Source: Sphingomonas crusticola
GTDB lineage: Bacteria > Pseudomonadota > Alphaproteobacteria > Sphingomonadales > Sphingomonadaceae
Assembly: GCF_003391115.1 (NCBI RefSeq)
Contig: NZ_QTJP01000001.1
Location: forward strand, 2,316,501 to 2,380,500
Reading direction: 5' to 3'
DNA length: 64,000 nt
Below are positions 8,638 through 17,900 of the stretch, piece after piece; the stretch's first letter is position 1; each line of letters opens with the position of its first letter. A model generated the notes under the pieces. It did not search any database and was not told where the DNA came from. It saw only the letters and a program-made list of their open reading frames with translations. The translations under genes and the position numbers were made by a program.

Positions 8638-9924
8638 CTAGCTTTCAGCAGGCGCGTTCACGTGCTTTTGCGTTCCATCAAACCTGGCTAAGACTATTTC
8701 AAACGGCTTCAGAGAGATGGGTTCGCCCTTTGGCACAGCAATGGCTAGCCCCGATGCTTGCTCCACTAGATGGATATGCCAGTAGGTGCCTCGTGGGTTT
8801 TTATCGGTAGTGTTCAATAGGGGAAGCAACTTACTTATCGTTTTGTGAGGGATCGCAAACGCTGTGCTGCGGTCCATGCAGCCCAAAACAAAATAGCCTT
8901 TATCGACCTCTCCTAGGAACGCATCCCACTGGGGGTGATAAGCATACCAGTATGGGGCCTGGTTTTTGCCGGTATAGCGTTTCGACACAGTACACGCGGC
9001 TCGGACGCTATGTTCCGTATTCCAATAAAGTGCTCTACTCTTGCGAATTAGGTTGGTGCTTTCAAATCGAGCTAACGCTTTAACCATATCTTCGCGTTTG
9101 GCTTGAAGAAGCTGACTATCGGTAAATTCCCAAGCTGATTTGGCAGCGATCTTTTGTTTGAGTACTGAAGGTGCAGAGGCCGACGGCAAATCCGTTGTGG
9201 AAGCGCCTTCTACCGCCTGATGCGAGAGCTCGGAATCGTCCTCCAGGTCAACAGCAGTCGTGAACATCACGTCGACCATACGGTCTAACCGAGTATATTC
9301 TATGGGCGTGAGCAGGCTGCGCATTTTGAGGCCGGTTTCATCTGATTCCGTATTCTCTTTCAGGAGGACCAATTTGATCAGTGCTTCGGCGCTAATCACC
9401 CTGATGTCCCAGGCGTGACGGGATCCTCGGATTTGCGCTTCGAGCTCTCCCGTATCTTGCCGTCCGACGATGATAAGAATCGAGGATTGCGAGGTGATTT
9501 TACTCTGCTCGCTGAGCTTCGATCGATAGTTGGACAGCGCGTCGAGAGAGATCCGATATGCGTCAGTAGTCTTTACCTCGACGATTAAGGTATGTTGTTC
9601 GGGGGAAAGCCAAAGCCCGTCAAATCCGACTTGTCCCTGAACACCCTGATACCTCCCATTGGTGACCCTGTAATCGAGGCGTCGTCCGAGCTCGTTGACA
9701 AGATCTTGTAGAACTAGGCCGCTTCGGTTGAACGAAACTGACAGGCAATGATCAATGTATAGAGCTATCTTCTCGGTCGATATCTTACTAAAGTACTCAC
9801 GAATTTCGAGGGCGCACACGGAATCATCTTTTAAAATCCCGTCGCCAGCGGTCGACACGACCTGCTCAATGTTAAGCATGTCGACACTGTCCGCCGCGGA
9901 GTCGTAAAGGGAAAGCAGAGGCAT
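8638..9924 (-). CDS. Uncharacterised PD-(D/E)XK nuclease-like protein of the restriction island
   Basis: This is a 428-residue protein. Its N-terminal half has a PD-(D/E)XK-type core: D102 in VGFDGLW, then E116 and K118 in IVEVK, followed by a helix and by the strand ILIIVGRQD. The middle (about 215-265) is acidic and serine-rich, probably a linker. The C-terminal domain (about 300-420) has YWYAYHPQWDAFL, GYFVLGCMDR, FAIP and a final YWHIHL. I associate that layout with uncharacterised restriction-linked proteins, but no named family is claimed. It has low GC and the same strand as the endonuclease genes. It could be a type IV-like or accessory nuclease. Confidence 0.7.
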   Translation of the reverse strand: MPLLSLYDSAADSVDMLNIEQVVSTAGDGILKDDSVCALEIREYFSKISTEKIALYIDHCLSVSFNRSGLVLQDLVNELGRRLDYRVTNGRYQGVQGQVGFDGLWLSPEQHTLIVEVKTTDAYRISLDALSNYRSKLSEQSKITSQSSILIIVGRQDTGELEAQIRGSRHAWDIRVISAEALIKLVLLKENTESDETGLKMRSLLTPIEYTRLDRMVDVMFTTAVDLEDDSELSHQAVEGASTTDLPSASAPSVLKQKIAAKSAWEFTDSQLLQAKREDMVKALARFESTNLIRKSRALYWNTEHSVRAACTVSKRYTGKNQAPYWYAYHPQWDAFLGEVDKGYFVLGCMDRSTAFAIPHKTISKLLPLLNTTDKNPRGTYWHIHLVEQASGLAIAVPKGEPISLKPFEIVLARFDGTQKHVNAPAES

Positions 9925-9970
9925 GAAATCAGCCTAGCGCCCAGGAAGCCAATCGCAACTGTTTACGCCC

Positions 9971-10189
9971 TCAAATCACCCGCCTCTCCACCTCCCACGC
10001 GCGCATCAACTCCTCCACCCCCGCCAGCTCCGCCTCCAGCCGCTGCCGGCACCCATTCCCCGCCGCATTGCCACTCGACCGTTTCTTCCCCTCATCCGTC
10101 CGCGGCCCGGTCGAGTGCGCCCACGCCTGGCGCGCCTTCATCATCCGTGCATAGGCCGCGCGCCGTTCAGGCGTCCAACCCTTCGCCAT
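9971..10189 (-). CDS. Conserved hypothetical protein (72 aa)
   Basis: This is a small basic protein beginning MAKGWTPERRAAYARMM, with the block STGPRTDEGKKRSSGNA, a motif that recurs in short alphaproteobacterial proteins of unknown function. The C-terminal helix LEAELAGVEELMRAWEVE could be amphipathic. It overlaps the end of the upstream gene by 23 bases, which suggests translational coupling. Composition is host-like, so it marks the right-hand edge of the island. Confidence 0.65.
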   Translation of the reverse strand: MAKGWTPERRAAYARMMKARQAWAHSTGPRTDEGKKRSSGNAAGNGCRQRLEAELAGVEELMRAWEVERRVI

Positions 10190-10718
10190 ACGCCTCCCGC
10201 ATCATGTTGCGTGCCGCCCAATCGTCCCCCGGCCCGTCGTCGCCCAAGTCCATGTCGCGCGCCGCGCCGGGTTCGCGCGCGGTCACGATGATGCGCTCGA
10301 TCCGCGTGATCTGCCGCGGCGGCTCCGTCTCGCTGCTCGGCCGGTTGGCCATGTCGCTTAGCGCGCGCACGGTCGCGCGGCACTGCGCCTGCGCCCGCAC
10401 CGCCAGCCTTATATAGCGTTCGGCGGCAATGCCCGGCCGGCCCAGCGCCGCCTGGCCGCGCCGCGCCATCTCGGCGAAGATCGCGTTGAGCGCGATCGCC
10501 TGTCCCATCAGCATCGTCTCCGCGCCGGCCAGCCCGCCGTCGCGCGCCGCCTGCACCTGCTCCAGCACCGCCTCATAGCCCGCCTGCGGATCGATCGCGG
10601 CGCCGCCCGTCTCGTCCCAGAACGCCGCCACCACCGCCGAACTCGTCACGCACGGGTCCACCGCCTGCGCCGCAATCTCGCGCCGCCGGGCTGCCTCGTC
10701 CGTCTCGCTCACCCCCAT
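10167..10718 (-). CDS. Hypothetical protein (183 aa)
   Basis: The protein is Ala-rich and mostly helical, beginning MGVSETDEAARRREIAAQA. The central block YIRLAVRAQAQCRATVRAL and the acidic C-terminus DMDLGDDGPGDDW are the most distinctive parts. I recall similar Q-C-R-A-T blocks in uncharacterised proteins next to small STGPRT-type proteins, so the pair with the downstream 72-residue gene is probably a real unit. No catalytic motif or membrane segment is visible. A role in a cryptic mobile element is possible but not shown. Confidence 0.6.
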   Translation of the reverse strand: MGVSETDEAARRREIAAQAVDPCVTSSAVVAAFWDETGGAAIDPQAGYEAVLEQVQAARDGGLAGAETMLMGQAIALNAIFAEMARRGQAALGRPGIAAERYIRLAVRAQAQCRATVRALSDMANRPSSETEPPRQITRIERIIVTAREPGAARDMDLGDDGPGDDWAARNMMREAYGEGLDA

Positions 10719-10736
10719 CGCATCCCGCCTTTCCGC

Positions 10737-10765
10737 TTGACTAAAGTACGTTTAAAGCGTACACA
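10737..10765 (+). promoter_or_regulatory. Candidate valS promoter overlapping an inverted repeat
   Basis: TTGACT at 10737-10742 is a near-consensus -35 box. TACACA at 10760-10765, 17 bases later, is a weak -10. Between them GTACG (10746-10750) and CGTAC (10758-10762) form a perfect inverted repeat around TTTAAAG, so a regulator bound here would cover the promoter. The site lies about 210 bases before the valS start and just upstream of the leftward hypothetical gene, so it could serve either. Confidence 0.35.
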
Positions 10766-10975
10766 ATCGCGAGGAAAAGTCAAGTTAATTACGCCATCTG
10801 CGTACGATGTCGCTCTTTCTCATGTCGGTTGGTCAACGCGCCGGGCCTCGGCCGCCGCACCGCCGTCCCCGCAATCATCAAGTTCGTTTCTGGTGTTTTT
10901 TTATTTTTGGGCCGGCCCAGCGGAGTAGCGGCCCTCTCGCATCGGCGCCGCACTCCCTCTAAGGCCACCGGCGCC

Positions 10976-13843
10976 ATGACCATCGACAAGACCTTTGATC
11001 CCGCCGCCATCGAATCCCGCTGGTACAGCCATTGGGAGGAGGGCGGCCTGTTCCGCCCCGCGCGCGACGATGCGCAGCCCTTCACCATCGTCATCCCGCC
11101 GCCCAACGTCACCGGCTCGCTCCACATCGGCCACGCGCTCGACGTGACGTTGCAGGACATCCTCGTTCGCCACGCCCGCCTTCAGGGCAAGGACGCGCTG
11201 TGGGTGGTCGGCACCGATCATGCCGGCATCGCCACGCAGATGGTGGTCGAGCGCAACCTCGCCGCCGAGGACATCACCCGCGCCTCGGTCGGCCGCGACG
11301 CCTTCATCGCCAAGGTGTGGGAATGGAAGGCGGAGAGCGGCGGCACGATCACCCGCCAGCTCCGCCGCCTCGGTGCGTCCTGCGATTGGGCCAATGAGCG
11401 CTTCACGATGGACGCGGGCTTCTCGCGCGCCGTGCTCCACGTCTTCGTCGCGCTCTACAATCAGGGCCTGCTCTATCGCGACAAGCGCCTGGTCAATTGG
11501 GATCCGCACTTCCGCACCGCCATCTCCGATCTCGAGGTCGAGACCAGGGAGGTGAATGGGAAGTTCTGGCACATCCGCTATCCGCTGGAGGATCGGCCCG
11601 GCTATATCTCGGTCGCGACCACGCGGCCCGAAACCATGCTTGGCGACATGGCCGTCGCAGTCCATCCTGACGACCAGCGTTACAAGCATCTCATTGGCGA
11701 GATGATCCGCTTGCCGATCACGAGCCGGCTCATCCCGATCATCGCCGATGAACATGCCAATCCTGAGCTCGGATCGGGCGCCGTCAAGATCACGCCCGGG
11801 CACGACTTCAACGACTTTCAGGTCGCCCGACGGGCTGACATCCAAACGTCGGATATGTGGAACATCCTCGATGCAGAGGCTCGGATTGTGGCGCCTCCCG
11901 GCTGCGGAGTTCCTGCCGATCTTGTCGGCCTCGACCGGTTCGAAGCCCGCGACTTCATCGTCAAGCTTCTGGACGAGGCCGGTGCGCTGGAGAAAGTCGA
12001 GGATCGCGTCATCCAGACGCCTTATGGCGATCGCTCCGGCGCGGTGATCGAGCCGTGGCTGACCGATCAATGGTATGTCGACGCCAAGACGCTCGCCGGC
12101 CCCGCGCTCGAAGCGGTGCGTTCCGGCGACATCCGCGTCGTCCCCGAAACCTGGAAGAAGACCTGGTATAATTGGCTCGAGAATATCCAGCCCTGGTGCG
12201 TCAGCCGCCAGCTCTGGTGGGGCCACCAGATCCCCGCCTGGTATGACGAAGACGGCCAGGTCTACGTCGCCGAGAGCGAGGCTGAGGCGCAGGCCTTGGC
12301 CGGCGACCAGCCCCTGACCCGCGACACGGATGTGCTCGACACCTGGTTCTCCAGCGCCCTCTGGCCCTTCGCGACATTAGGGTGGCCGGGGCACTCCAAC
12401 ACCGTTCGTGCTGAGCCTGTCGAACCGGAGGTCGCCGAGAGGCAAGCACCGTCCTTCTCTTCGTCTGGCGCAGGAAGCAGTACAGCCCTTCGACAGGCTC
12501 AGGGCGAACGGGAGATTGTTCACACCAAGTCCCTGGTCTCCCGCCACTACCCCAACGACGTCCTCATCTCCGGCTTCGACATCCTCTTCTTCTGGGATGC
12601 GCGCATGGCGATGCAGGGGCTGCATTTCATGGGGGAGAAGCCGTGGAAGACGCTCTACCTCCACGGCCTCGTCCGCGACGCCCACGGCGCCAAGATGTCC
12701 AAGTCCAAGGGCAATACCGTCGATCCGCTCGGCCTGATCGACAAATATGGCGCCGATGCCTTGCGCTTCACGCTCGCGGCGATGGAAAGCCAGGGCCGCG
12801 ACATCAAGCTCGATGAGAAGCGCGTCGAGGGCTATCGCAACTTCGCGACCAAGCTGTGGAACGCCGCCCGCTTTGCCCAGTCGAACGGCATCGGCGGATC
12901 GACCACGCTGGAGCCGCCCCGGGCCGAGCTCGCGGTCAACCGCTGGATCCTCGCCGAGACCGTCAAGACCATCCAGGCGCTCGACCTCGCGCTCGCCGAC
13001 CTCCGCTTCGACGAGGCCGCCAACACCATCTACCACTTCGTCTGGGCCAGCTTCTGCGACTGGTATCTCGAACTGATCAAGCCTGTCATTGGAAATACCG
13101 TTCGTGCTGAGCTTGTCGAAGCACCGTCCTTCTCTACGTCGGGTGCAGAAGAAAGCAGCGCAGCCCTTCGACAAGCTCAGGGCGAACGGAATGAGAGCCC
13201 CGAAGCCCAGGAAACCCGCGCCGTCGCCGGCTGGGTGCTCGACCAGATCCTGGTCCTGCTCCACCCCTTCATGCCCTTCCTCACCGAGGAATTGTGGCAC
13301 GCGCTCGCGGATCGCCCCAACGATCTGATCCTCGCCCGCTGGCCGATGGCCGACGCGCGCGCGATCGATCCCGCCGCTTCGGCCGAGGTCGAATGGCTGA
13401 TCAAGCTGGTCAGCGAGATCCGCGCCGCGCGCAGCGAGCTCAACGTGCCCCCCGGCGCGCGCCTCCATCTCTTCGCGAGCGACGTCTCCGACGAGACGAT
13501 CGACCGCCTCGACCGCCAGCATGCCGTCCTGTCGCGCCTCGCCCGGCTCGATTCGATCCAGCTCTCGCCCTTTGCCGGTACCGGCGCGGCGCAGGTCGTG
13601 GTGGACGAAGCGACCTACGCCTTGCCGCTCGAAGGCGTGATCGATCTCGCCGCCGAGCGCGCCCGCCTCGCCAAGGGTGCGGAGGCGGCCGAGAAGGAGC
13701 GCGACGGCCTCGCCGGCCGCCTCAACAACCCGGCCTTCGTCGAGAAAGCCAAGCCCGAAGCGGTCGCCAAGGCGCGGGAGGACCATGACGCCAAGGCCGC
13801 CGAAGCCGAACGCCTCCGCGCCGCGCTGGCGCGGTTGGGATGA
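10976..13843 (+). CDS. valS: Valine--tRNA ligase
   Basis: ValRS charges tRNA-Val and edits misactivated threonine. The 955-residue protein shows the class Ia motifs: [16 protein letters not shown] near residue 42, the editing-domain pattern [10 protein letters not shown], and [12 protein letters not shown] in the second half. A C-terminal Arg/Lys-rich coiled coil reads [19 protein letters not shown]. The ATG at 10976 begins [13 protein letters not shown], the usual N-terminus; earlier in-frame codons are untranslated leader. Two palindromic repeats are inserted in frame (about residues 476-512 and 708-738), both in places where other ValRS proteins have loops. The stop overlaps the next gene's ATG. 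Confidence 0.97.
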   Translation: MTIDKTFDPAAIESRWYSHWEEGGLFRPARDDAQPFTIVIPPPNVTGSLHIGHALDVTLQDILVRHARLQGKDALWVVGTDHAGIATQMVVERNLAAEDITRASVGRDAFIAKVWEWKAESGGTITRQLRRLGASCDWANERFTMDAGFSRAVLHVFVALYNQGLLYRDKRLVNWDPHFRTAISDLEVETREVNGKFWHIRYPLEDRPGYISVATTRPETMLGDMAVAVHPDDQRYKHLIGEMIRLPITSRLIPIIADEHANPELGSGAVKITPGHDFNDFQVARRADIQTSDMWNILDAEARIVAPPGCGVPADLVGLDRFEARDFIVKLLDEAGALEKVEDRVIQTPYGDRSGAVIEPWLTDQWYVDAKTLAGPALEAVRSGDIRVVPETWKKTWYNWLENIQPWCVSRQLWWGHQIPAWYDEDGQVYVAESEAEAQALAGDQPLTRDTDVLDTWFSSALWPFATLGWPGHSNTVRAEPVEPEVAERQAPSFSSSGAGSSTALRQAQGEREIVHTKSLVSRHYPNDVLISGFDILFFWDARMAMQGLHFMGEKPWKTLYLHGLVRDAHGAKMSKSKGNTVDPLGLIDKYGADALRFTLAAMESQGRDIKLDEKRVEGYRNFATKLWNAARFAQSNGIGGSTTLEPPRAELAVNRWILAETVKTIQALDLALADLRFDEAANTIYHFVWASFCDWYLELIKPVIGNTVRAELVEAPSFSTSGAEESSAALRQAQGERNESPEAQETRAVAGWVLDQILVLLHPFMPFLTEELWHALADRPNDLILARWPMADARAIDPAASAEVEWLIKLVSEIRAARSELNVPPGARLHLFASDVSDETIDRLDRQHAVLSRLARLDSIQLSPFAGTGAAQVVVDEATYALPLEGVIDLAAERARLAKGAEAAEKERDGLAGRLNNPAFVEKAKPEAVAKAREDHDAKAAEAERLRAALARLG
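12402..12511. repeat. Palindromic repeat, copy 1, inserted in frame in valS
   Basis: The outer arms at 12402-12424 and 12489-12511 are inverted copies that match at 21 of 23 positions. The left arm begins CCGTTCGTGCTGAGCCTGTC and the right arm begins TTCGACAGGCTCAGGGCGAA. The translated element gives RAEPVEPEV and ends [10 protein letters not shown] second copy with the same arms lies 700 bases downstream. This is a dispersed intergenic-type repeat that I recognise from sphingomonad genomes. Confidence 0.9.
13098..13189. repeat. Palindromic repeat, copy 2, inserted in frame in valS
   Basis: The arms at 13098-13120 (CCGTTCGTGCTGAGCTTGTC followed by GAA) and 13167-13189 (TTCGACAAGCTCAGGGCGAA followed by CGG) are inverted copies. 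The translated element gives [11 protein letters not shown] and ends ALRQAQGER, the same peptide family as copy 1. It sits between the conserved WYLELIKPV segment and the next anticodon-domain helix, where a loop of variable length is expected. Confidence 0.9.
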
Positions 13844-14280
13844 CGCGCGCGGCCGCCGCCGACCCGGAGATTGGCACGCTTTCCCCCGACGACGTCGAAC
13901 AGGCGATCGAGCTGTGGGCTGAAGCCGGGGTTTCGCATCCCTGGAACGATGCGCATGCGGACATCGCCGCGGCGCTGGCCTGTCCGACCGGCACCATCCT
14001 CGCCGCGCGCGCTGCCGGACGGATCGTGGCGACGGTGATGGCGGGCTATGACGGCCATCGCGGCTGGCTTTATTATGTCGCGGTCGCCAACAGCCATCGC
14101 GGCACCGGCCTCGGCCGCGCGATCGTCACCGCCGCCGAGGATTGGTTGCGCGGGCAGGGCGCCCACGTCATCCGCCTGATGGTGCGCCGGTCCAATGAAC
14201 AGGCGGTCGGCTTCTATGAGGCGCTCGGCTTCGAGGCCGGCGACCTCATCGTGATGGGCAAAAGGTTCGGCGCCGGTTGA
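13840..14280 (+). CDS. GNAT family N-acetyltransferase (YpeA-like)
   Basis: This is a 146-residue GNAT-fold protein. The central acetyl-CoA-binding segment reads [19 protein letters not shown], followed by the helix [18 protein letters not shown] and the strand-turn [17 protein letters not shown]. The substrate is unknown; YpeA-like members act on small molecules or protein N-termini. It starts in an ATGA overlap with valS and is therefore probably translated from the valS transcript. Confidence 0.88.
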   Translation: MTRAAAADPEIGTLSPDDVEQAIELWAEAGVSHPWNDAHADIAAALACPTGTILAARAAGRIVATVMAGYDGHRGWLYYVAVANSHRGTGLGRAIVTAAEDWLRGQGAHVIRLMVRRSNEQAVGFYEALGFEAGDLIVMGKRFGAG

Positions 14281-14299
14281 CGCCGCTCAGGCTAGTGGA

Positions 14300-14680
14300 T
14301 CAGCCGCCGCACTGGCTGGGCAGCGCGATCGGCGCATCGCCCTTCACCGCCCAGACCCCGCCGACATTGTAGGCGCGGCCGGGCCTAAGCTTGGCGAGCG
14401 TGTTGCAGCCGACCGACACCGCGAACGCCTCGATCGGGACATTCTTGGCCTGCGCCACCTGCGTGTAACCCTGGCGGCGCTTGATGTTGATCGCATCCAC
14501 CTCCGCCTTGAGGGCCGGGGAGGGCGGGCGCGCGAAGCCGAGATACCCGTCCGCCTGCTCGCCGACCGTGCCCGACGCCAGGGCCGCTTCGACTGCCGCG
14601 CTCTGCGCCAGCGCGGGTGCGGCAGCGAGCAGCGACAGACCGGTCAGGGCGGCGAAGATGGAGAAACGGTGCTTTGTCAT
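14300..14680 (-). CDS. ydbL: YdbL family periplasmic protein (DUF1318)
   Basis: This is a 126-residue secreted protein. A signal peptide (about 1-26) ends APALAQS, then come AALASGTVGEQADGYLGF and the DUF1318 core, in which AEVDAINIKRRQGYTQVA and GCNTLAKL are the clearest motifs. It is the third gene of a ydbH-ynbE-ydbL set on the minus strand, overlapping ynbE by 4 bases. In E. coli YdbL assists the YdbH-YnbE intermembrane bridge that supports outer-membrane lipid homeostasis. The start at 14680 is chosen because it begins the signal peptide. Confidence 0.9.
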   Translation of the reverse strand: MTKHRFSIFAALTGLSLLAAAPALAQSAAVEAALASGTVGEQADGYLGFARPPSPALKAEVDAINIKRRQGYTQVAQAKNVPIEAFAVSVGCNTLAKLRPGRAYNVGGVWAVKGDAPIALPSQCGG

Positions 14681-14910
14681 TTCGGGAACAGGTCCGGATT
14701 GGAGGCGATGAAGTCTTCGGCATCCTTCTTCAGGCTGACGACGACCTCCTGCTTCACGTTGATGTTCAGGTTGATCTCGATCGGTTTGTCGGGAGCCTTT
14801 ACCGTGATGCAGCCTGACAGCATCAGGCCGGCACAACAGAGAAAGGGCCACCGCGTCATCGGCCAAGGGCTCGCACCCGAACGCTTGAGCGTCAAGCATG
14901 GGCTGTTCAT
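14677..14910 (-). CDS. ynbE: YnbE family outer-membrane lipoprotein
   Basis: This is a short lipoprotein with the lipobox LMLSGC, followed by the conserved IEINLNINVKQEVVVSLKKD and the C-terminal SNPDLFPK. In E. coli YnbE pairs with YdbH by beta-strand augmentation to bridge the periplasm. I chose the ATG at 14910 (77 aa) because GGAG precedes it and it overlaps the ydbH stop in an ATGA. The in-frame ATG at 14859 (60 aa) would give a more compact signal peptide but has no ribosome site. Confidence 0.88.
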   Translation of the reverse strand: MNSPCLTLKRSGASPWPMTRWPFLCCAGLMLSGCITVKAPDKPIEINLNINVKQEVVVSLKKDAEDFIASNPDLFPK

Positions 14911-17900
14911 CGCACGTCTCCGGTTGCGGGGGGCTGAATGCCCGGTTCAGCCTGGGTTGGCTTTGCTGGCGGCGGCACCTGCGTCAGCAATAGGCGAGGG
15001 TCGATATAGGCGCGCGCCGATCCGACCAGTCCGCGGAACGGCGCGCGGATCGCGATGTTGAAGCGGAAGGGCAGGTTGCGGATCAGCCTCGTGACCAAAC
15101 TCTGGTCGGGCGTCGCCTCCCGCACGCCGGTGAACCGCACGCGGCTCACCATCTCGCCGTCGAGCCGCCCGTCGAGACTGATGTCGAGCGCGGAGTAACG
15201 GATCGCCTTCAATGCGTCGAAAGCAAGCTTGCCCATCGTTCCCAACTGCGCGTTGGACAGCTCGCCGATATAAGCCAGCGTGCCGCTGCCGCGCGCCTTG
15301 ATCAGCCCGCCTTCGACCCTGCCGCCCGACTGGTCGAAGATCATCGGCAGCGCGCCGTCAAAGGTGCCCGTCGCCGAGATGTTGGGGAAATCGAGCTGCT
15401 GGATGAACGCCGCAGCATCCAGCGCTTCGATCCGGAACGTCAGGTGCCGCTCGGCGCTGGCGGAAAAGTCGAGAATGCTCGGTTCCAGCCGCAGCGTGCC
15501 GCCCGCGAACGGCCAGCGCGCATCCTCGATCCGCACCCGGTTCTGACCGATCAACTGGTAATGGGCGACGCCGTTGGTGACGGATACGCCGGGATTGATC
15601 TCTGCGATCGTCGCCTCCTGATGGGGCGCGCTGACCAGGCCGAGCAGATCGGTGAAGTGAAGCCGGCCCTTGATGCCCGTCACCGGACCGAACGCCGCGG
15701 CAAGGTCGATCCGGTCCGTCCCGAAATCGCCGCGGCTGGTGACGCCCTTGGGGCTCCAGTCGATCCGGCCGTCTCCCGAAACGACGCCGGCGACATTGGC
15801 GATCACGCCCAGGGTCAGCGGCGTCAGCGCCTCAGGCTGCAATCCCTTGGGCACGAAGAGGATGCCCGGCACGGTAAGCGTCGCCTGACCCACCCCGGCC
15901 GATAGATCGTGGTTAAGGGACACGCGGGCCACCTCGCTGTGCGTCGCCGGTTCGCGCAACGTCGCCGCCGCAGTGACGATGCCATCGCGCAGGCGCAGCG
16001 CGGCGTCGTCGGTGATGAGCGGATTGAAGCGCGCCGACTTGTCGGCATCGCCCACGCGCAAGGCACCGCTTAGCTTGAATGTGTCGCCAACCAGCGTCCA
16101 CGCGCCCGAGGAGTCGGTGATTTCGAGCGGCACGTTGCCGATCGCGCCTCCGGCCTCCGCGAAGGTTCCAGCCAGCTGGCCGTTGCGGAACCGTCCCTCG
16201 AGCATGCCGATCGCCAACTGTGTCGGCTGCGCGGGCGCTCCCAAAGTGGTCGCCACATCCTGTGCCGCGAACCCCTGCCGGGAAAGGCGCAGGCGTGTCG
16301 CCGCCAGCGTGACCGGCGCGCCGTCACTGGTGTGACCCGCCAGCCGGATCCGCTCGGCGCGTGCATCGACGTGCAGAACGCCGTCGGCAGAGCGTGCAAT
16401 CAGAGGCTGGCCACAGATAGGCACGCTCGCCGCGTCCAAATTGAATGAGCTCAGCCGCAGCTGCCGAAAGCTAATAGTGTGGCAGCCCGGGCGGAGGGCC
16501 AACGCACCCGCCATATCGGCATAGCCTTCCACCGGCATTGCCAGGCCGCGCACGAAACCCCCCGGGATCGGTCCGTCCAGCGTCAGGATAGTCTGGAAAT
16601 CCGCGCGCGCGCCGTCCCATGTGAATCGCACCGGCGTCGCCGCAAGCCGTGCAGTGCCCGCCCGGTAGGGCTGAAGCACGGCAATTCCGGACAAAGGCGC
16701 GCCCGCTGTTGCCTGGTGTAGTCTGACGACGAGCGCCGGCAGCCCATCGCCTGAGCTGGCGATGTCAGCGTCGAGCCGTAGCCCGGCGCGCGTCCAGGAT
16801 AACCCGGCGCGCTCGGTCGCCACCAATCGTGCGCCGTTGGTTCCGGCCACCGTAACGCGATGGAGACGCACTTCCAGCGGCTGTTGCGGCCCGCTCGTGA
16901 TGTTGAGATCGGCGGTGGCCTCGGCCTGACGCAGCAAAGTGGCAAAGCCGGAGATCGCACGGTTGGCCAGAGCGTCGAGTGGCGTGCCGCTTGCCATGCC
17001 CATCGAAGCGAACCGGGCCTTCGCATAGTCAGGAGCGGACGCGGATTTGAGGGTGAGCTTAACCGCCGCGCCCACCCCGCTCGCCGACCGCGATCCGGAT
17101 AGGGCGCCCTTGATGGCGGCGAATTGCACGGCCTGCACGTGGCCGCCAAAGCCCGCCAGATTGGCATCCAGCATCAGCCGTTGGAAGCGCGCGTCCGATG
17201 CGAGCGCGATCTGCGCGACGCCTTGTCCGAGCATTAGTTTCTGTCGCGGGCAGATCAGTCCGCTAATCCGCACCGGGCCGTTGGCATCGGGCTTGCCGTC
17301 ATTGCTGGCGATCTCGAGCATTGCGGCGACGTCGCGCGCAACGCAGCCGCCTGCACGCAGCGAAAGCGCGGCCAGTCTGGCGTTGCCCCGGAAACGCCGC
17401 GCCGGATTGCCCTCGCCCGTAATCGCAACGCTCAACGCGCCCGCAGGCGTTGAGAGCGCGAGTGCGGCGTCATGGATCGACAGCGGCATATCCGGCAGTC
17501 CGGCCTTGCCACCGGCGCTCGGGAGCAGCCGATCCAGCGCGCCGAAGCTGAGACCGCGTGCATCATAACTGCCCCGCAGCCGCACGCCATCCACGGTGAT
17601 GTGCCTTATGATCGGTCCTGAAAAGCCATAGCCGATCGCCACGTCGATCCGATCGGCCACGAGATCCGGCTTGGCCGGGTCGCCGAGACGCACATCCTCC
17701 ATCCGTTCGAGAAAGGGGCCGATCCGGGTGATGCGGTAGGATGCGGGCACTTGGGCCGTGGCCAGCTTGCGGTCGACGATCGCGGCCGCAATGTGGAAAC
17801 GCAAAAACCATGCTATCAGCAATACCACGGCGAGGATCACCGCCAGCGTCAGCGCTGCGGCTAGGAGAGGACGCTGTCTTATCCGCGCCATGAAACTGGT

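Noticed and set aside
4820-9960. Integrase, attachment repeats or tRNA at the island ends
   Set aside because: I looked on both sides and saw none, so the island's mode of entry is left open.
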